A DNA stretch of 64,000 nucleotides from Salvator merianae. Taxonomy: Eukaryota; Chordata; Lepidosauria; Squamata; Teiidae. The translations under genes and the position numbers were made by a program. The stretch is from contig QVOM02000074.1 in NCBI GenBank assembly GCA_003586115.2, positions 2,646,446 to 2,710,445 on the forward strand, read 5' to 3'. The notes beneath the pieces were generated by a model that saw only the letters and a list, made by a program, of their open reading frames with translations, did not search any database and was not told where the DNA came from. Positions 19,660 through 31,920 of this stretch are shown here, piece after piece. Every line of letters begins with the position of its first letter. The first letter of the stretch is position 1.

Positions 19660-21485
19660 ATATTTTAGGTAGTTTTCCCTTTCTTTCCTCTTATATCTGC
19701 TCCTTTCTATTACAACCTGTCAAAACTGATCTAAATTGACATCTACATTCATAAAAGAAATTATTAGGGAGAGTTTTACCTTATTTTACCCTTTGCACAT
19801 GCTCAGTATACTGCCAGGAGGGAGGCCTCTATTTTTTTACTATATAAGAACTGCACTCAGCTTTATAGCCTTGACAGTTTGCCCAGTCAGCTGTTGTCAA
19901 GAACCATCATTTCTGTATTTTTATACTGTTTTTCAGCTTGTCTTGTTGTTTTTAAAATAGCTGGTGTTTTCATTTGATCTGATCTTTGGGGATATTTTTC
20001 TTGTCCCCTGATTGTTCTTTTATGGAGATACCATGACAATTTGCCATTTTTAAAGACATGCCATAAAATCTCATTTAGAGCTAATTACCTGGGTGAAATA
20101 TTTTCCCCATTAAAGCCAGCATACCCAGCATACTGCTTGCAACACTTGCCTTTCTGCACGAAGTAGCATTCACCTATATCAGTCTGCAATGGAGGGAAAA
20201 AGTTCCATTTGGGGAAGCCCTAGTGGAGCCTATGACATTTCTGATCTACAAAGGACATAAATATACTGATAGTATTCTAGCAAATGGCATGGTTATATCA
20301 TGACCTTCTGTGGTCTACATTTGCCATAGTTTGGTATCAAATTTGGTTCCTTAATTGATTTCCCAGATTTCTTCCCATTATCTTGGGACAAACTTGAGGG
20401 AACAATCAAACTTGTCATTTACATTTTTTCAGGCCAGTAGCAGGGTTTTTTCGTGCTAGTGATAAGAATATTTAGTGTACATAAAGAGGAAAAAAGGTTA
20501 AATGAACATAGGTCTGGATTTTTTGGATAATGACAGATGGATCAAATTTATGTTCATTCTCAGAGTCTGCCAAGAAGATCAGAAACCTATTGTAACCGGT
20601 TTTTACTGCACACTCTGTTATGAAAGTTTGCAGAGCCAAGCCTTAGCATTGGGACATCATGATTAAGCTCAGTTTAGGCTGCTATGGAATTAAATCTAAA
20701 GACTTTCAGAGGGGAAAATGCTCTTTGCTTCAGCTACCAGTGCCAGGCCCCAAAGATGCCAGTGCCCAGAATGTCTTTAGCATTCCAGTGTATATTTTGG
20801 CAGCTGCATTGTCAATTTTTCAATTAAGGATAAAAACAGCTCAAGGTAAATATGCCAAACTTGACAATGAGGTTCTTGTTCTTTAGGTGATTTTTTTTTA
20901 ATTTAAGCTTTACATTGATGTTTATATTTTCTTTCAAGAAGAGTGTGCTGGATCTGGAAATAGGCCATGCTGCATTTACACAAAAATTTAGACATCTCTA
21001 TTTTCAATGGAGAAGAAGTTTCAAAGAGATGTTATAGCAGCAATTTTTCCTTCTGCCTGTGAACACTCACGAACGTACAAAGGAAACCAAAGTTCTATTA
21101 TGAAAGATGTCTTCATTCTTGAAACTTTCATTGCCTGCTAATCAACAATTCTGGCAGCATCCATACAACCACTATACAGCACCCACCAGCTGGTCAAAGA
21201 GCAGGGGGTTCAAATATCCGAACACTTCTGGGATGATGCATTTACAAGCATTATCCCCAACTAGCTCCTTTGCTGCCTCAGCTGCTCCAGGGTTGACCTA
21301 CCTGAAAGCTTTGTTCAGTGGCTATCAGGGTGGTTGTTGGCCCCTAAAATGTCCAGTTTCTGACCAGGCTGTTTTCGCATTCGTCCAAAATTGGCCAACT
21401 TTCAAGGCCAGTTCCTGACTGGTACAAAACAAACCTTGTCAGGAGTCTCATAACTGCAGAATTTTTGTTCAGCAGTTGCAAGTTT
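19660..21485. other. No recognised gene or repeat
   Basis: This is about 1.8 kb of ordinary AT-rich sequence. Frames of up to about 100 codons (21107-21418) show no known motif. It may be intron or intergenic. Confidence 0.4.
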
Positions 21486-22700
21486 GTAAGAACATAAGAA
21501 ATGTCCCATTGGATTGTACTAATAGATCAGCTCATCCAACTGTCTGTTCCCACAGTGGCCAACCAGCAGAGGCCCACCAGCAAGACAGGAGCATACAGCT
21601 TGCTCCAACAGCTGGCCTTCAAAGGCACATCACCTCCTGCTGCCATCAGGGCTAAGAGACACTGATAGCCCTGACTTCTGAAAATTGGTCCAACCCCCCT
21701 TTGAAACGATCAAGGCTGGTAACCACTTTACATCTCATGGTAGCATATTCCAAGGTGTTGTGTAAAAAAACCAAAAACATCTTTTGTCTGTTCTGATTCA
21801 TTTAGGATTCAGTTTCAGTAAGGTTCTTTCTGCATTCAAAGGCCATGAACTGGATCACTGACCCAGACCAGCCCCTAAGCTCAGATGAGCTTCACAGCCA
21901 GCCTCCAAAGGCCCAAGAAGGATAGGAACAAAGGTTTATAGGTTCAGAGACCCCGGAGGACCCAGTTTGGCATCATGCTTTGGTGCACCACCAAATGGGG
22001 CCCTCTGTAGTCCAGAAAATGGAGGCATGACTTCTGGACGGGGGCCCACTGGTCCACTGATAGATCTGTTTAATTAGGTCTACCACCATCCAGGTCAAGG
22101 GCCCCTTGATCTGGATTACTGTCCTCCCTACGTGAACAGTGCATAACAGCCATGAACCGTACCCCCTTGGACAGGTCTACAATGCAGAAGGGAGGGCCAC
22201 AGTCTACATTGTGGGCTAGTCCAAAGGTAAGTGCAGAAAGGCTCAGAGTGATCTCTGGTTCTAGAATTCTGAGCAAGAAAAACTTCTCCCAATCCACTTT
22301 GTCCAAACTATGCATAATTTTATACACCTCTATTGTGTCTCCTCTTCCTATCTCCTTTCTAGATTAAAAGGTCCCAGACATTGCAGACTTTCCTAATAGG
22401 GAAGCTCCTCCAACCCCTTGATCATCTTTGTCGCTCCTCTTTGAACATTCTCCAACTCTAATATGTTCTTTTTGACATACAGCCACCAAAATTGGACACA
22501 GTATTACAGAGGCAGTCGCACAAGCCATTTGTTTAAGGGCATTACAATATTAGCATCTGTTTTCAATTCATTTTTTATTATTCCTAACATGCTATTGGCA
22601 TTTTTCATAGCAGATGCACACTTTGTTAACCCTTTCATTAAACTGTCTATCATTGCTCCTTTCCTGATCTGGCTTTTCCCCTTGCTGTCTGGAACTGGCC
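21486..22700 (-). mobile_element. CR1-clade LINE 3' part with nested DNA element
   Basis: Reading the minus strand, 22700-22244 encodes the CR1 C-terminal region. It includes the block VYKIMHSLDKVDWEKFF-like (MYKIMHSLDKVDWEKFF, 22320-22270), preceded by a decayed pairing block on the plus strand at 22490 (TTGGACACAGTATTACAGAG). The 3' UTR follows at 21821-21486 and ends with the octamer-like TTCTTATGTTCTTAC, a CR1-type 3' terminus. The block 21822-22243 interrupts it. Confidence 0.8.
21822..22243. mobile_element. Short DNA transposon-like insert in CR1
   Basis: This block is foreign to the CR1, which continues on both sides. Its ends are inverted: GGTTCTTTCTGCATTCAAAGG on the left against GCCTTTCTGCACTTACCTTTGG on the right (reverse-complemented), sharing CTTTCTGCA. 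It is richer in G and C than the flank and has no coding capacity that I recognise. The exact target duplication could not be settled. Confidence 0.5.
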
Positions 22701-24685
22701 TGTAATAACTAGGGTTTTCTCTCCCTTCTTTCCAGCTTCACCCACTATTTCACCTAAAATTTTCTCATATCCAAATCATCCTTCTTTCTCATTCCTTTAT
22801 TTCTCTGATACACACATCCAGCATATTCCTTGGGACCATTTTGCTCCAGTGTCAAGAACCCAAGCATAGCAACAATGTTTACAAGGCATTCTGAACGTAC
22901 TTGAAAGCTATGAATCCAGTCTTTTTGCGGGTGAGGTGGGTTGGAGGAAATTGTCTTTATGCCAGTTATCTGGTCAAGGCTCTGATCAGGTGCATATGCC
23001 TCAGGAAACCTATGCCATATACAAAAATCACAGAATTGGCAAGGCATCCAGCTCTAAAATAGTTGCAGCAACTATTTCTGAGCCTTGTGCCATGTTATCA
23101 TTCCTAGCTTTATTGTTCTAGAGAAACAACTCTATAAACAATTTCTTCCTATCCAGTTCAGTCTGACAAAGAGATAAATGCTTAAGATAAAAACTGTCCA
23201 AAATGAATGACTAGAACTTATACGGGAAATGTTAATTTACATGTTTGCAGGCAATGTGATTAATGAGGTAAAGTTTATGGCTTATAAACTCTCTGGGTAG
23301 AATTTTGGGGAAGGACTTCCTCCCCATAAACTTGTAGTCTACCCTCTGTTGATAGGGGAAACAAAGGAGCCAGCTCTGGAAGCAGATGAAGCTGTGTTCC
23401 TAGATACTTCTTACTGGTATGCAATATTTGCATGTCTCTTCTTGGCCACAAGCCTGCAGCCATGACACAAAACAGGCCTTATTTTTGCAAGCTAAAAGGA
23501 CATGTTAATTATTTATATCTTTTGCTTTATGGATGGCCTCCATGGCCAAAAGCTGAACTAATCTCTGGAAACACCTTTTCTAAAAAAAATGCATCCTTTG
23601 CTGTCTAAATGAGCTTCTCCCTGTCTAAGGTTTATTACTGTCATTTTGGCTGCCTCTTGTGTTCCTTCAGAGATGAATTCTTGGACTACTTCAGGAAGGA
23701 AAGACTGCTTCTGCTATCTCTGCCTCTACGATCTCTGGTTCTTGTACTTTTTCAACTCATAAAACAGAGCAATTCTGACAACTGCAGTAAATTTTATGTC
23801 CAAAAGTTAGGTTCTTTTACCTAGCAACTAACAATGTTTAGGATGTGTGTTCTTTTTCATATTCTGAAAAGCAATGTTCATTGTAGGCATGAAGTCTGAG
23901 ATCAACCAGGTTAATAATAACAATTTTTAAAAAGACTTGTATATTAGAGAAGTGTTAATTTGAAACACAGCTATCAACTAGCAATTTAAAAACACAACAG
24001 CTCAAAAAAGCATGATGATTGAACTGAAAGCCCTGTGAATTATCTTAGTTAAAATGCATGCTTATTTCAATAGGCAAAGCTATAAATGGCTACTAGCCCT
24101 AATAGCCTGATAACTTCCCATGACATTGTTGGCTATGTGCTTCTTAGAAGCAGGGCAAGAAATGCACCTGTTCAGCAGCTTGTGGGCTTCCATATGCAAC
24201 CAGGTTCTACTATGGGAAAAGGCTGTTGGACTACCAGCAGAAGCAACTCATTTGCAAAGTGGGATGACCCATTCTGGAATGCACTTGCCACCTTCAGAAG
24301 CCTATGCTGCCACTTTGTGGATTAATGAAGGAGGTGTAGGTGACTTACTTTGATATCCATTTGGGACCATTACTTGAAGTGCAGAAAATGGCCGGCTTCC
24401 AGGACTATTTCCTGTATGTTGCTTAATGGTCCTGGTTAGAAGCTTCAAAGGTGGGGAACTTTCATTCCCTGCTTTGATAATTGTGAAGGCAAGAGGCAGA
24501 GTGTGTGTGAACAGTTCATCTCCTGCCTCTGGTGGTAAAGCCCTGTGCTTCCCTCCCTCAGAAGATTTGTTGCACCTCTATGTTGATATTACATGGATAA
24601 ATCCAGGGATGCCCCGTTGTGCACCTTTAACTTTCCAGGGAAATGTAATCTGATCAAGAACAGGGTATCTCTGTATTTCACAGAC
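22701..24685. other. No recognised gene
   Basis: Only short frames without motifs were seen in about 2 kb of AT-rich sequence. Nothing here could be tied to a known element. Confidence 0.4.
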
Positions 24686-24689
24686 TCAA

Positions 24690-24835
24690 GTGTCTGTGAC
24701 ATACAGTAACTCTCTTTTGTCTGGATTCAAGTTCAGTTTATTGGTCCACATCCAGCTCATGACGGCATCCAGTCAATATTTCAGTATCTGAACTGCCTCT
24801 CCAGACTGGATGAAATGACTCTAAAGGTAGGCTAC
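24690..24835 (-). mobile_element. L2-associated LINE 3' fragment
   Basis: Plus-strand words GGATTCAAGTTCAGTTTATT and CCACATCCAGCTCATGACGG match my memory of a repeat found downstream of L2-clade ORFs in reptile genomes. It is decayed and short, so the call is tentative. Confidence 0.45.
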
Positions 24836-25019
24836 CTTGTGGATGGCTGCTGGTATGCTCCACACAGTGCTTCTCCCCATTCCTGGCCCAAATTGCTTAT
24901 TTTGGGTCAGAAACACTATCCGCATTCTATCCCATGGAACATGGTGAGAAAGCTGCCAAAGAGTCTTCATCAGTGGATTGTTATCAGTCCAGAGGGAGGC
25001 ATGGAATTCAGTACTGAGC

Positions 25020-25600
25020 AGCTAATTTGCGAAAGGAATCTTCCTCAGATTTGCAGATAACACAAACCTGGACGATAACAAAGAGAGGCCATATCTTCAT
25101 ATACCTGAAAAGAGTGCTTCCAAGAGTTGAAGAAGGTGCCTGCTGCTGCCTCATCTCCATTTTCTATGGCACTGGGCACATCTGAAGTGATCAAATGGGC
25201 TGTTTTCTGGTGCAATCACTCACAAATTTGCCTCTGTAAATTTTCTTCCCACCCTGCATGGAGGCACTGCGGAAAATGGCTCTTCCTTGCTTTGGAGGTG
25301 AAGAGGGCACCTTTTTCCATTGCTCCTTCCCAGAAAGAGCTGGCTCTGCCCAGAAATCAAACATCAGAGAGCTTGGATGTTACATTCAAGATGGATAAGA
25401 GCAAAGCCCTACACTTAACAGCAAAAGGGCCAAATGCACATGTACAATATGGATGATGCATTAGTTCAATGAGAGAACAAATACCTTGGAATTGTAGTTG
25501 ACCAAAAGAGACTATGAGTCAGCAGCGTGATGTGGAAGCCAAAAGGACAAATGTAATTCTGCAGTGCAGCAACAGAAGCATAGGCTGCAAACCACAGGAA
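25020..25600 (+). mobile_element. CR1 LINE fragment (RT palm to thumb), interrupted
   Basis: On the plus strand LRFADNTNLDDN at about 25045 is the decayed F-A-D-D catalytic box of CR1 RT. After an unrelated block of about 220 bp (25110-25335) the frame resumes with VTFKMDKSKALHL (25380-25420) and a decayed block carrying SQQRDVEAKRTNVILQC (25515-25565), the usual following CR1 segments. The copy is heavily decayed. Confidence 0.7.
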
Positions 25601-25646
25601 GTACCAAGTTTATGTGAGTACTAGTCATCACTGAAGCTGCACAACC

Positions 25647-25798
25647 AGCGCAGCCCGTGGCTTTAGGGGTGAGTGTTTGTAACCGGTGGGACGCATGCAC
25701 AGCTGCTGTGACAGTATGGTGGCATGGAGGCCCCGCAAACAGCAATCATGCACTTCCCACCGGTTATGAACACCCACCCTTAAAGCCACGGGCCGCTA
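25647..25798. mobile_element. 150-bp MITE with long terminal inverted repeats
   Basis: The left end (CCCGTGGCTTTAGGGGTG at 25654) and the right end (reverse complement CCCGTGGCTTTAAGGGTG) form inverted repeats of about 40 bp that run on to ACCGGTGGGA. About 60 bp lies between them. The layout is that of a miniature inverted-repeat transposable element. A target duplication could not be recognised, so the superfamily is open. Confidence 0.75.
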
Positions 25799-25799
25799 A

Positions 25800-27385
25800 T
25801 GAATAGAACCTCTTTTGCTAGGTTTAAAAGCTTTTCTTCTTAGGAGCAAGCCGCTAGCCAGTTCCCAATTTTCTTTCCTATTTCCCACCAGGCAGCCCTC
25901 CTAGCAAGTGTCTACATTTGCTTGAGGATTCAGAGACACTTACAAGAGGCGTCTCTCTTTCTTTCCCCACCACTGAAAAGCTTCAAAGGTAAAGCATCTC
26001 TTCAAAGCCGCTTAGAACTTTCCATATGCAGTGTTTTTTTAGGGACAATTTCAGTACATCCTGTATCACTGTTCTGGTTAATTAACAAAGGTTAATTACA
26101 TTTTAGATATCAGTTCTGAGAATTTGGGATTTTACTTCTCTCTGCTGTAAAATAGCAAACATAATTTTCCTGCATTGTCCTGCTCCTCAGTACATTGTAT
26201 TTTCTTAAATTCACTGAAATAGGCTTATTTTTAATCAACACAGTAAACTGGCTAGGAAAACTCCAGTCCTCAGTTCATAATGTATAAATAGAAATTACTT
26301 TCCTTTTTTAAACAAAAAAAGTGTTTACAGCAATATTACAACCAAATATTTATATAGCTACTGGTCAACAACACTTTTGGGCCAATTGCAAGGATTCTTA
26401 CTACTCCTGTTGATGTACTGTGCAATATTTTGTGCCTGGTTATCAAGCTTGAAAGACCGTTTGCTTCATTTTGATAAGAGATGATGACCTTATTGAAACC
26501 AAAGTCACCCTACCTCTTTTTCAAGCCTAAGGAGAACAACAATCTTCCCCCTCGCCAGACAGACCCTGTGTGCCAGAAGTGGATAAGACCTGTGCCAAAG
26601 TCCACAGGCTCCTGGCACTGTAGTCATGCTTCATCCCGCTGAGGAGTAATAATTTGACACCTCTGAAACAGCAGGACCTCATACTCTGACAACTGCAGCC
26701 TTGTTCTGCATGCCCTAAGCCATTACAAAAAAATCACAGTCAGCAACATCCACAGTGGCTTTTTCTCCCCACCTTAGCAGTTCTCTCACCACTCTGATGT
26801 GGGCTCAGAGATATACTCTGTGGTATCACTGCTAACTTTTTCATTTATTTTTCCATGCTTACCTACACAGAATGAAACACTCCCTTTTAGACGCCAGTCC
26901 AAATTATTCAAGAATACTTTTGACAGTTGCCAAGTAATTTAGAATGATATCTTAACACCTTCTTAAAACAGATCTGACAATCCAGAGAAGGCAAGCTTTC
27001 CTTCTCTCCATGTCTAACAATTATAAAGAAATTCTAAACCATACCAATAGTATTTCATTTCAGTGGAGTGCTGTTTTTTGCCCAAAGGATCAGCGAGGGT
27101 TTTACATGACTTCACATGTGAATGTGTGGCCCACTTGAAAGGTCCTCTACTGTAACTCTCCTGTCAGCTCATGATCAGCCAACCAGGCACTTGGTAGCAG
27201 CAACAAAGACAACAGTATGATAAGTGTACAAAATATGGAATGCTGTATGATATAGATGGCTGGAGAAGCCAAGGGAGAAAGACTCCTTCATGGATTACTG
27301 TCTTGTCATGCTGGAAGGTCAATACATCTCAGTGTAGCTATGAGATACGCTGTGCAGGGTCACCCAAGACAGACAGGTTGTAAAA
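25800..27385. other. No recognised gene
   Basis: Ordinary AT-rich sequence without transposon similarity that I recognise and without a convincing exon. Confidence 0.4.
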
Positions 27386-27425
27386 GTGGTGGTAGTGGTG
27401 GTGGTGGTGGTGGTGGTGGTGGTGG
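27386..27425 (+). repeat. (GGT)n trinucleotide microsatellite
   Basis: About a dozen GGT units with one GTA interruption. The poly-Gly frame across it (27256-27453) is not considered a gene. Confidence 0.95.
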
Positions 27426-27569
27426 GGAATTACTCTATTCCAGCTATTCCTAAGAGACCTTTGGGCAAAAGGTAGGTTCCATAAACTTGCATAGGCAGAA
27501 TGCAATTGGCTGGGGTAGAATCACAGGGATAGGGGTAGAGGAAGGAGTTCTGTCAGCTGGAATAATGCA

Positions 27570-29040
27570 AATTTGGAAATCTTTATTAAACCAGAACAAA
27601 AAATAAAACAGCACTTTGAAACAGCAAAAAAGACTCCAGTAACAGGCAATAGGTTCTTAAAATAGGCAGCAGTAATACGCAAATAAAATAGCACAGGCTT
27701 GTTAAATTGTCAGTCAAATTGTAGCAAGCAGCAAAATGTGACAAGAGAACAGAAGGCGATAATTGGATTATATGACTGAGTGCACTTTACAAGTTCCAAG
27801 TGGAACTGTCCAGTTACAATGTAGCGAGTGCTCTGCAAACCACTAGCAAGACAGATAGAGAGTTCTATTCAGGCTACACAAATATTTCTCTATTGAGTAG
27901 TTTGAATTTGAGACTAATGGTGGCCTATAAAATGCTCTAAAAACTCTTCCCAAGCCTGGTTGAAGCCCTCACCACACTTCTTAACCAATAGCTGACTCCT
28001 CCTCATTCTCCCACGATCTTGGTTTTCCAATCCCAGATGTTAAAGCACTCTGCCCCACCTGGACTACATATCCTCTCAAAAGGCACTATTCCAGCTAGGA
28101 AAAAATAACAAACAAGCAAGGCAACTGAAAATATTTCTCATTCTCATTGGCTTCTCTTCTTGAAATCTGTGCTAGGCTGTAAGGAAAAATGTTGCTTGCA
28201 AAGGCTTGCAGATGGACAATCTGTCGCCTCATGTCATATTTCTGTACTAGGCTAGTGAAGGTGATCCCTGCAAAGAGGGTGACTGTTGCCAGGGGCAGTG
28301 AGTTGGAGGCACAGAGGACAGTGAAGGCACAGACGGGATACTTGGTCTGTTTGAGGAAAAGGAAAGTGGAATGCTCTATGACCCTCACTCCCAGAGGAAG
28401 TGGTTCTTTGCCAGGTGACTGAGAGCATGAAGTCACAGAGGCTCAAGCTGGGTGGTTGACAACCAAAGTCAGTGGCTGAGGAGGAGAGAAGGCTTCCCCT
28501 CCACCCTCAGGATCACGCTGGACTATTGGCCAAAATAAAGGAAGGAGAGGCAAACTCTCCAAGTGAGTTCAGTTAGGAAAAAGCTGCAAAGCAGTGCAGG
28601 AACAATTTCTGAGAAGTGAGGCTTCTCGGTGTGACTTCAGCAGGAGGCAAAAGAGGGCGGACCACAAGTTTCCTCAACTCCCCAGAGCTCAGGCCAGCAC
28701 CAGTTTGGTGCAGGAGCAAGGGAGTAATTTCACTCAAAGCTCTGGGTGATCCAACAATGGAAGAGGGCAGTTATCAGCCAGTAGCTTGCAATCTCAGCAG
28801 AGAAACAGGGTTGAGATGGATGATCTCAAAGTCTTTCTTCTTAAGAACGAAAAGTGATATTCAGCAGAGCAAGGATGAGATCAGACCACCTCAGACAGCA
28901 AAGTCATGAGGGGGGGAAAAGCGCCTCTGGCATGACTTTCAATATAGCTGAGGAAAGCAAACCACCTCTGGTTTTGCAGAGCAGCAGAATGAGGGAGGAA
29001 ACCAACTAAAGAAGTGGGCAAAGTTGAGAGTTTTTATACC
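27570..29040 (-). other. Possible reversed LTR or retroelement remnant
   Basis: On the minus strand a TATA-like word (GGTATAAAAACTC, near 29035) lies upstream and an AATAAA (near 27585) downstream. Purine-rich sequence and a 113-codon frame with hydrophobic segments (28095-28436) lie between. The arrangement resembles the block at 8172-9360. No ends or target duplication were found, so this is only a suggestion. Confidence 0.22.
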
Positions 29041-29124
29041 TTTTCTGGGTTTGTGATGCCAAGTGTCAGAAGTAGATTAGCCAAGGTGTAAAATTCAAAG
29101 ACTTGGAGCTTTGCACTTTTTTTT

Positions 29125-30710
29125 TAATGAAACGTTCCCTTGATATCCAGTTTTCTTGAAGAGATGTCTTGCTTTCTTGTTCTTCTTTTTCTTTGGAATG
29201 CTTTTTGTTGCTGTCTCCTGTTCAGTGTTATGAACTTATATACTTCTTCAGACATTCTGTCTACCTGATACAATCCCTTAAATCTATTAATTACTTCTAC
29301 TGCATATTCATAAGGGTTATTATTTAGGTCATACCTGTATGATCTAATGGCTTTCCCTACTTTCTCCAATTTAAGTATAAATTTTGCAAAATGAAGCTCA
29401 CGATCTAAGCCACAGTTAGCTCCAGATCTTGTTTTTACTGACTGTGTAGAGGTTCTCTAGTTTTGGCTGCAAAATATATAATCAATCTGATTTTGGTATT
29501 GACCATCTGGTGACATCTGAGTGTATCTTCTGGGCTGTTGGGAAAGAGTGCTGCTATGACCAGTGAGTTTTCTTGACAAAGCTCTATTAGTCTCTATTCT
29601 GCTTCATTTTGTACTGTAAGGCCAAGCTTGCCTGTTATTCCAGTTATCTTTTTATTTTCTCTTTAGCATTCCAAACCTCTACAATGAAAGTGACTTTTTG
29701 GTGTTACTTCTAGAAGGTGGTGCAGGACTTCATAGAACTGGTTAACTTCAGTCACTTTGGCATCAGTGGTTGGGGCATAGACTTGGCTTACTGTGATGTT
29801 GACTGGTTTGCCTTAAATTCAAACTAATATGATTCTGTCATTTTTGAAATTGTACCCCAGTACTGCTTTTTGCACCCTTTTATTGACTATGGAGGCTACT
29901 CTATCTTTTCTAAGGCATTGTTGGCCATAGTCATAGAAATAATGGTCATCTGAATTAAATTCACCCATCCCCATCCATTTTCATAGAATCATACAGTTGG
30001 AAGGGACCTCTAGGGTCATCAAGTCCAACCCCCTGCGCAATGCCGAATTCATTAAACCATCCCAGACAGATATCCGTCCAGCCTCTCCTTGAACCTCCAG
30101 CAAAGGAGAGCTCACCACCTCCTGTGACAACCTGTTCCATTGACTGATCACCCTTTGTGTCAGAAAGTTTTTTCTAATATCTAGTCTGTATCTACTCGCT
30201 TAAAGTTTCATCCCATTGTTTCTTTTAGTTCACTGTCTCCCAAAATGTCAATGATTAATCTTGTCACCTCATGTTTAACCACATCTATCTTACGCTGGTT
30301 CATATATCTTACATTTCAGGTTCCTGTGCGATACTGTTCTTTACAGCACCCGACTTTCCTTCCACCACCAGGCACATCCACAGCTGAGAATCCTTTTGGC
30401 TTTGGCTGCACCACTTCACTCTTTCTGGAACTACTTGTAGTTGCCTTCTGCTCTTAGTAACACTTGGGCATCTTTTGACCTGATGCATGGCATCTTCTTG
30501 ATAAGGATACTGAAGTGGTTTGCCATTTCCTTCTCCAGTGGGTCACTTTTGACCTGAGCTCTCCACTATGATTGGTCTGTCTTGGGTGGCCCTGCATGGC
30601 ATAGCTCATAGCTTCATTGAGCTACACAACAGGTCAGTGCTCCATGAAGGAGAAATGTACTATATCTATCGTTATGGGCTGCTAGCAGGCAAGTGCCTCT
30701 TTTTATTTCA
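29125..30710 (-). mobile_element. BovB (RTE-clade) LINE copy B, endonuclease half
   Basis: Read on the minus strand, the right part (30710-30236) covers the 5' region and start of the endonuclease, including NIRYMNQRKIDVVKHEV. After the CR1 insert it resumes with KWMGMGEFNSDDHYFYDY (29980-29925), VNKRVQKAVLGYNFKNDRI, and later VGKAIRSYRYDLNNNPYEYA (29360-29300). These are the endonuclease and linker of RTE-type LINEs. The copy stops at a T run near 29127, just before the RT, so it is the complement of copies A and C. Confidence 0.9.
29984..30235 (-). mobile_element. CR1 3'-end fragment inserted in BovB B
   Basis: Plus-strand CATAGAATCATACAGTTGGA and AGGGTCATCAAGTCCAACCC are the classic CR1 3' end in reverse. 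The terminal octamer repeat lies at the left (TATGATTCTATG on the minus strand). BovB breaks at CCATTTT and resumes at AGTTCACTG, so only the 3' UTR was copied in. At most TTTT is shared at the borders. Confidence 0.92.
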
Positions 30711-31475
30711 GAACTATTACCACATTGGTGATACTAGAAAAAAGTTGTTAGCACCTAAAGCATCATACTTCTTTATACCAACACAAAGTCTGCATTGATC
30801 TTGCTACCTTCAATTTCTCTCCTTTACCAAGCATTTTTGCTCCTCAAGTGGAAATTAACTTTTTTAAAGAAAATGGAGTATAAGGAGCTTTCAAATCTAT
30901 TGCTAAAAATAGCATCAATCAGCAGCAGGTGATGACTTTTCAGCCACATGCAACAAAGATGAATTCTTTGTCAGGTTTTGCCTACAGCAGGTGGTGTCTG
31001 CTCAAGGTCTGCTTCCATATTAGTTGAAAAATAAACAGCCTGTTCCTTTTGCTGGCTTCTTGCCATGAATGCAGGCATTAAATATTCTGTACAGGAAAGA
31101 TCGCATAATCATTTGAAAGAGCAGTCCCAACAGAGTTAATTGATACATCATGATGTGTATGTAGATACATACTGAAGTTGTTCAGCAATGCAAGATAACT
31201 ATCAAGCAAATATCTTGATCGAGCAAATTAAATCCATTTATTATTTTTGCATAAAGAAATTCTTAAGAAGGCTTGGATGGGGAATTTATGCAATATTTTG
31301 ATGTCTATGTGGCTTCAGTAAACTAGAACACTTTAAAAAAAAAAAAAAAAAACAGACATAAGCACCAGGAAGTTTTTATTCAGGAACCCTGCTGAAATAA
31401 ACAGGGCATCCCTATAGGTTGTTCCTACAATAACATTATCTATTTTTTAAAAATAACTGTACCTCTTCTTGTGCT
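30711..31475. other. No recognised gene
   Basis: AT-rich sequence with an 18-base A run at 31335-31352. That run may be a tail of a very decayed LINE or a simple run. Nothing else could be recognised. Confidence 0.4.
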
Positions 31476-31479
31476 CTCA

Positions 31480-31860
31480 ACAGTTGGATAGGTCTATATG
31501 GAAGGAGCATCTTCAGAACCTAAACTATTTAGGGCTTTATATGTTAGCATAACACCTTGAGTAAACAGTCAGTGCAGACTGGCGTGATGTGTGTCTGACC
31601 AGAAACTTCCATCAGCAGTTGAGCTGCTGAATTCTGCATTAGTTCCAGATTCTGACTATCTTACAGGGTAGCTCCATATATAGAGCATTACATTCATATG
31701 ATGTGATAATCTTAAGTTCCATGAAGGTCCAATGAATGCTGTGGAACAGCTGCAAATATGGATCTTTTAGGGTAATGAAACATGTCACCACTGATAGCTG
31801 GAACACAGTGCACAGCTGAATGGCAGTTTACTGGCCACTGTTGTATGGAACATAAACGGC
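31480..31860 (-). mobile_element. L2-clade LINE fragment, RT C-terminus
   Basis: Plus-strand text GCAGTTGAGCTGCTGAATTC and ACAGGGTAGCTCCATATATA corresponds on the minus strand to the L2 block that normally reads Y-x-N-A-L-Y-x-G-L-P followed by LQLVQNAAARLL. It continues leftwards into the W-L-P-V segment. The frame is broken. Confidence 0.65.
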
Positions 31861-31884
31861 AATGTAATCTAGGAAAAAAGGAAA

Positions 31885-31920
31885 CTTCTCTCTCTCTCTC
31901 TCTTTCTTTTTTTCTTTCTT
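31885..31920 (+). repeat. (TC)n/(CTTT)n pyrimidine microsatellite
   Basis: A CT dinucleotide run passes into CTTT and T-rich sequence. Confidence 0.95.

Noticed and set aside
19208..19739. Three frames with Ala-Trp-Leu-Gly repeats
   Set aside because: They are produced by the 5-bp tandem array, which is open in every frame; not a structural protein gene.
22140..22226. Possible exon ending in AAAG/GTAAGT
   Set aside because: The donor-like site lies in the DNA element nested in CR1, close to its terminal repeat.
27256..27453. Poly-glycine frame
   Set aside because: It comes from the (GGT)n microsatellite; the rest of the frame has no features.
28095..28436. 113-codon minus frame resembling a membrane protein
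   Set aside because: The hydrophobic parts are short and interrupted, no signal or motif is evident, and the region may be an LTR-like repeat.
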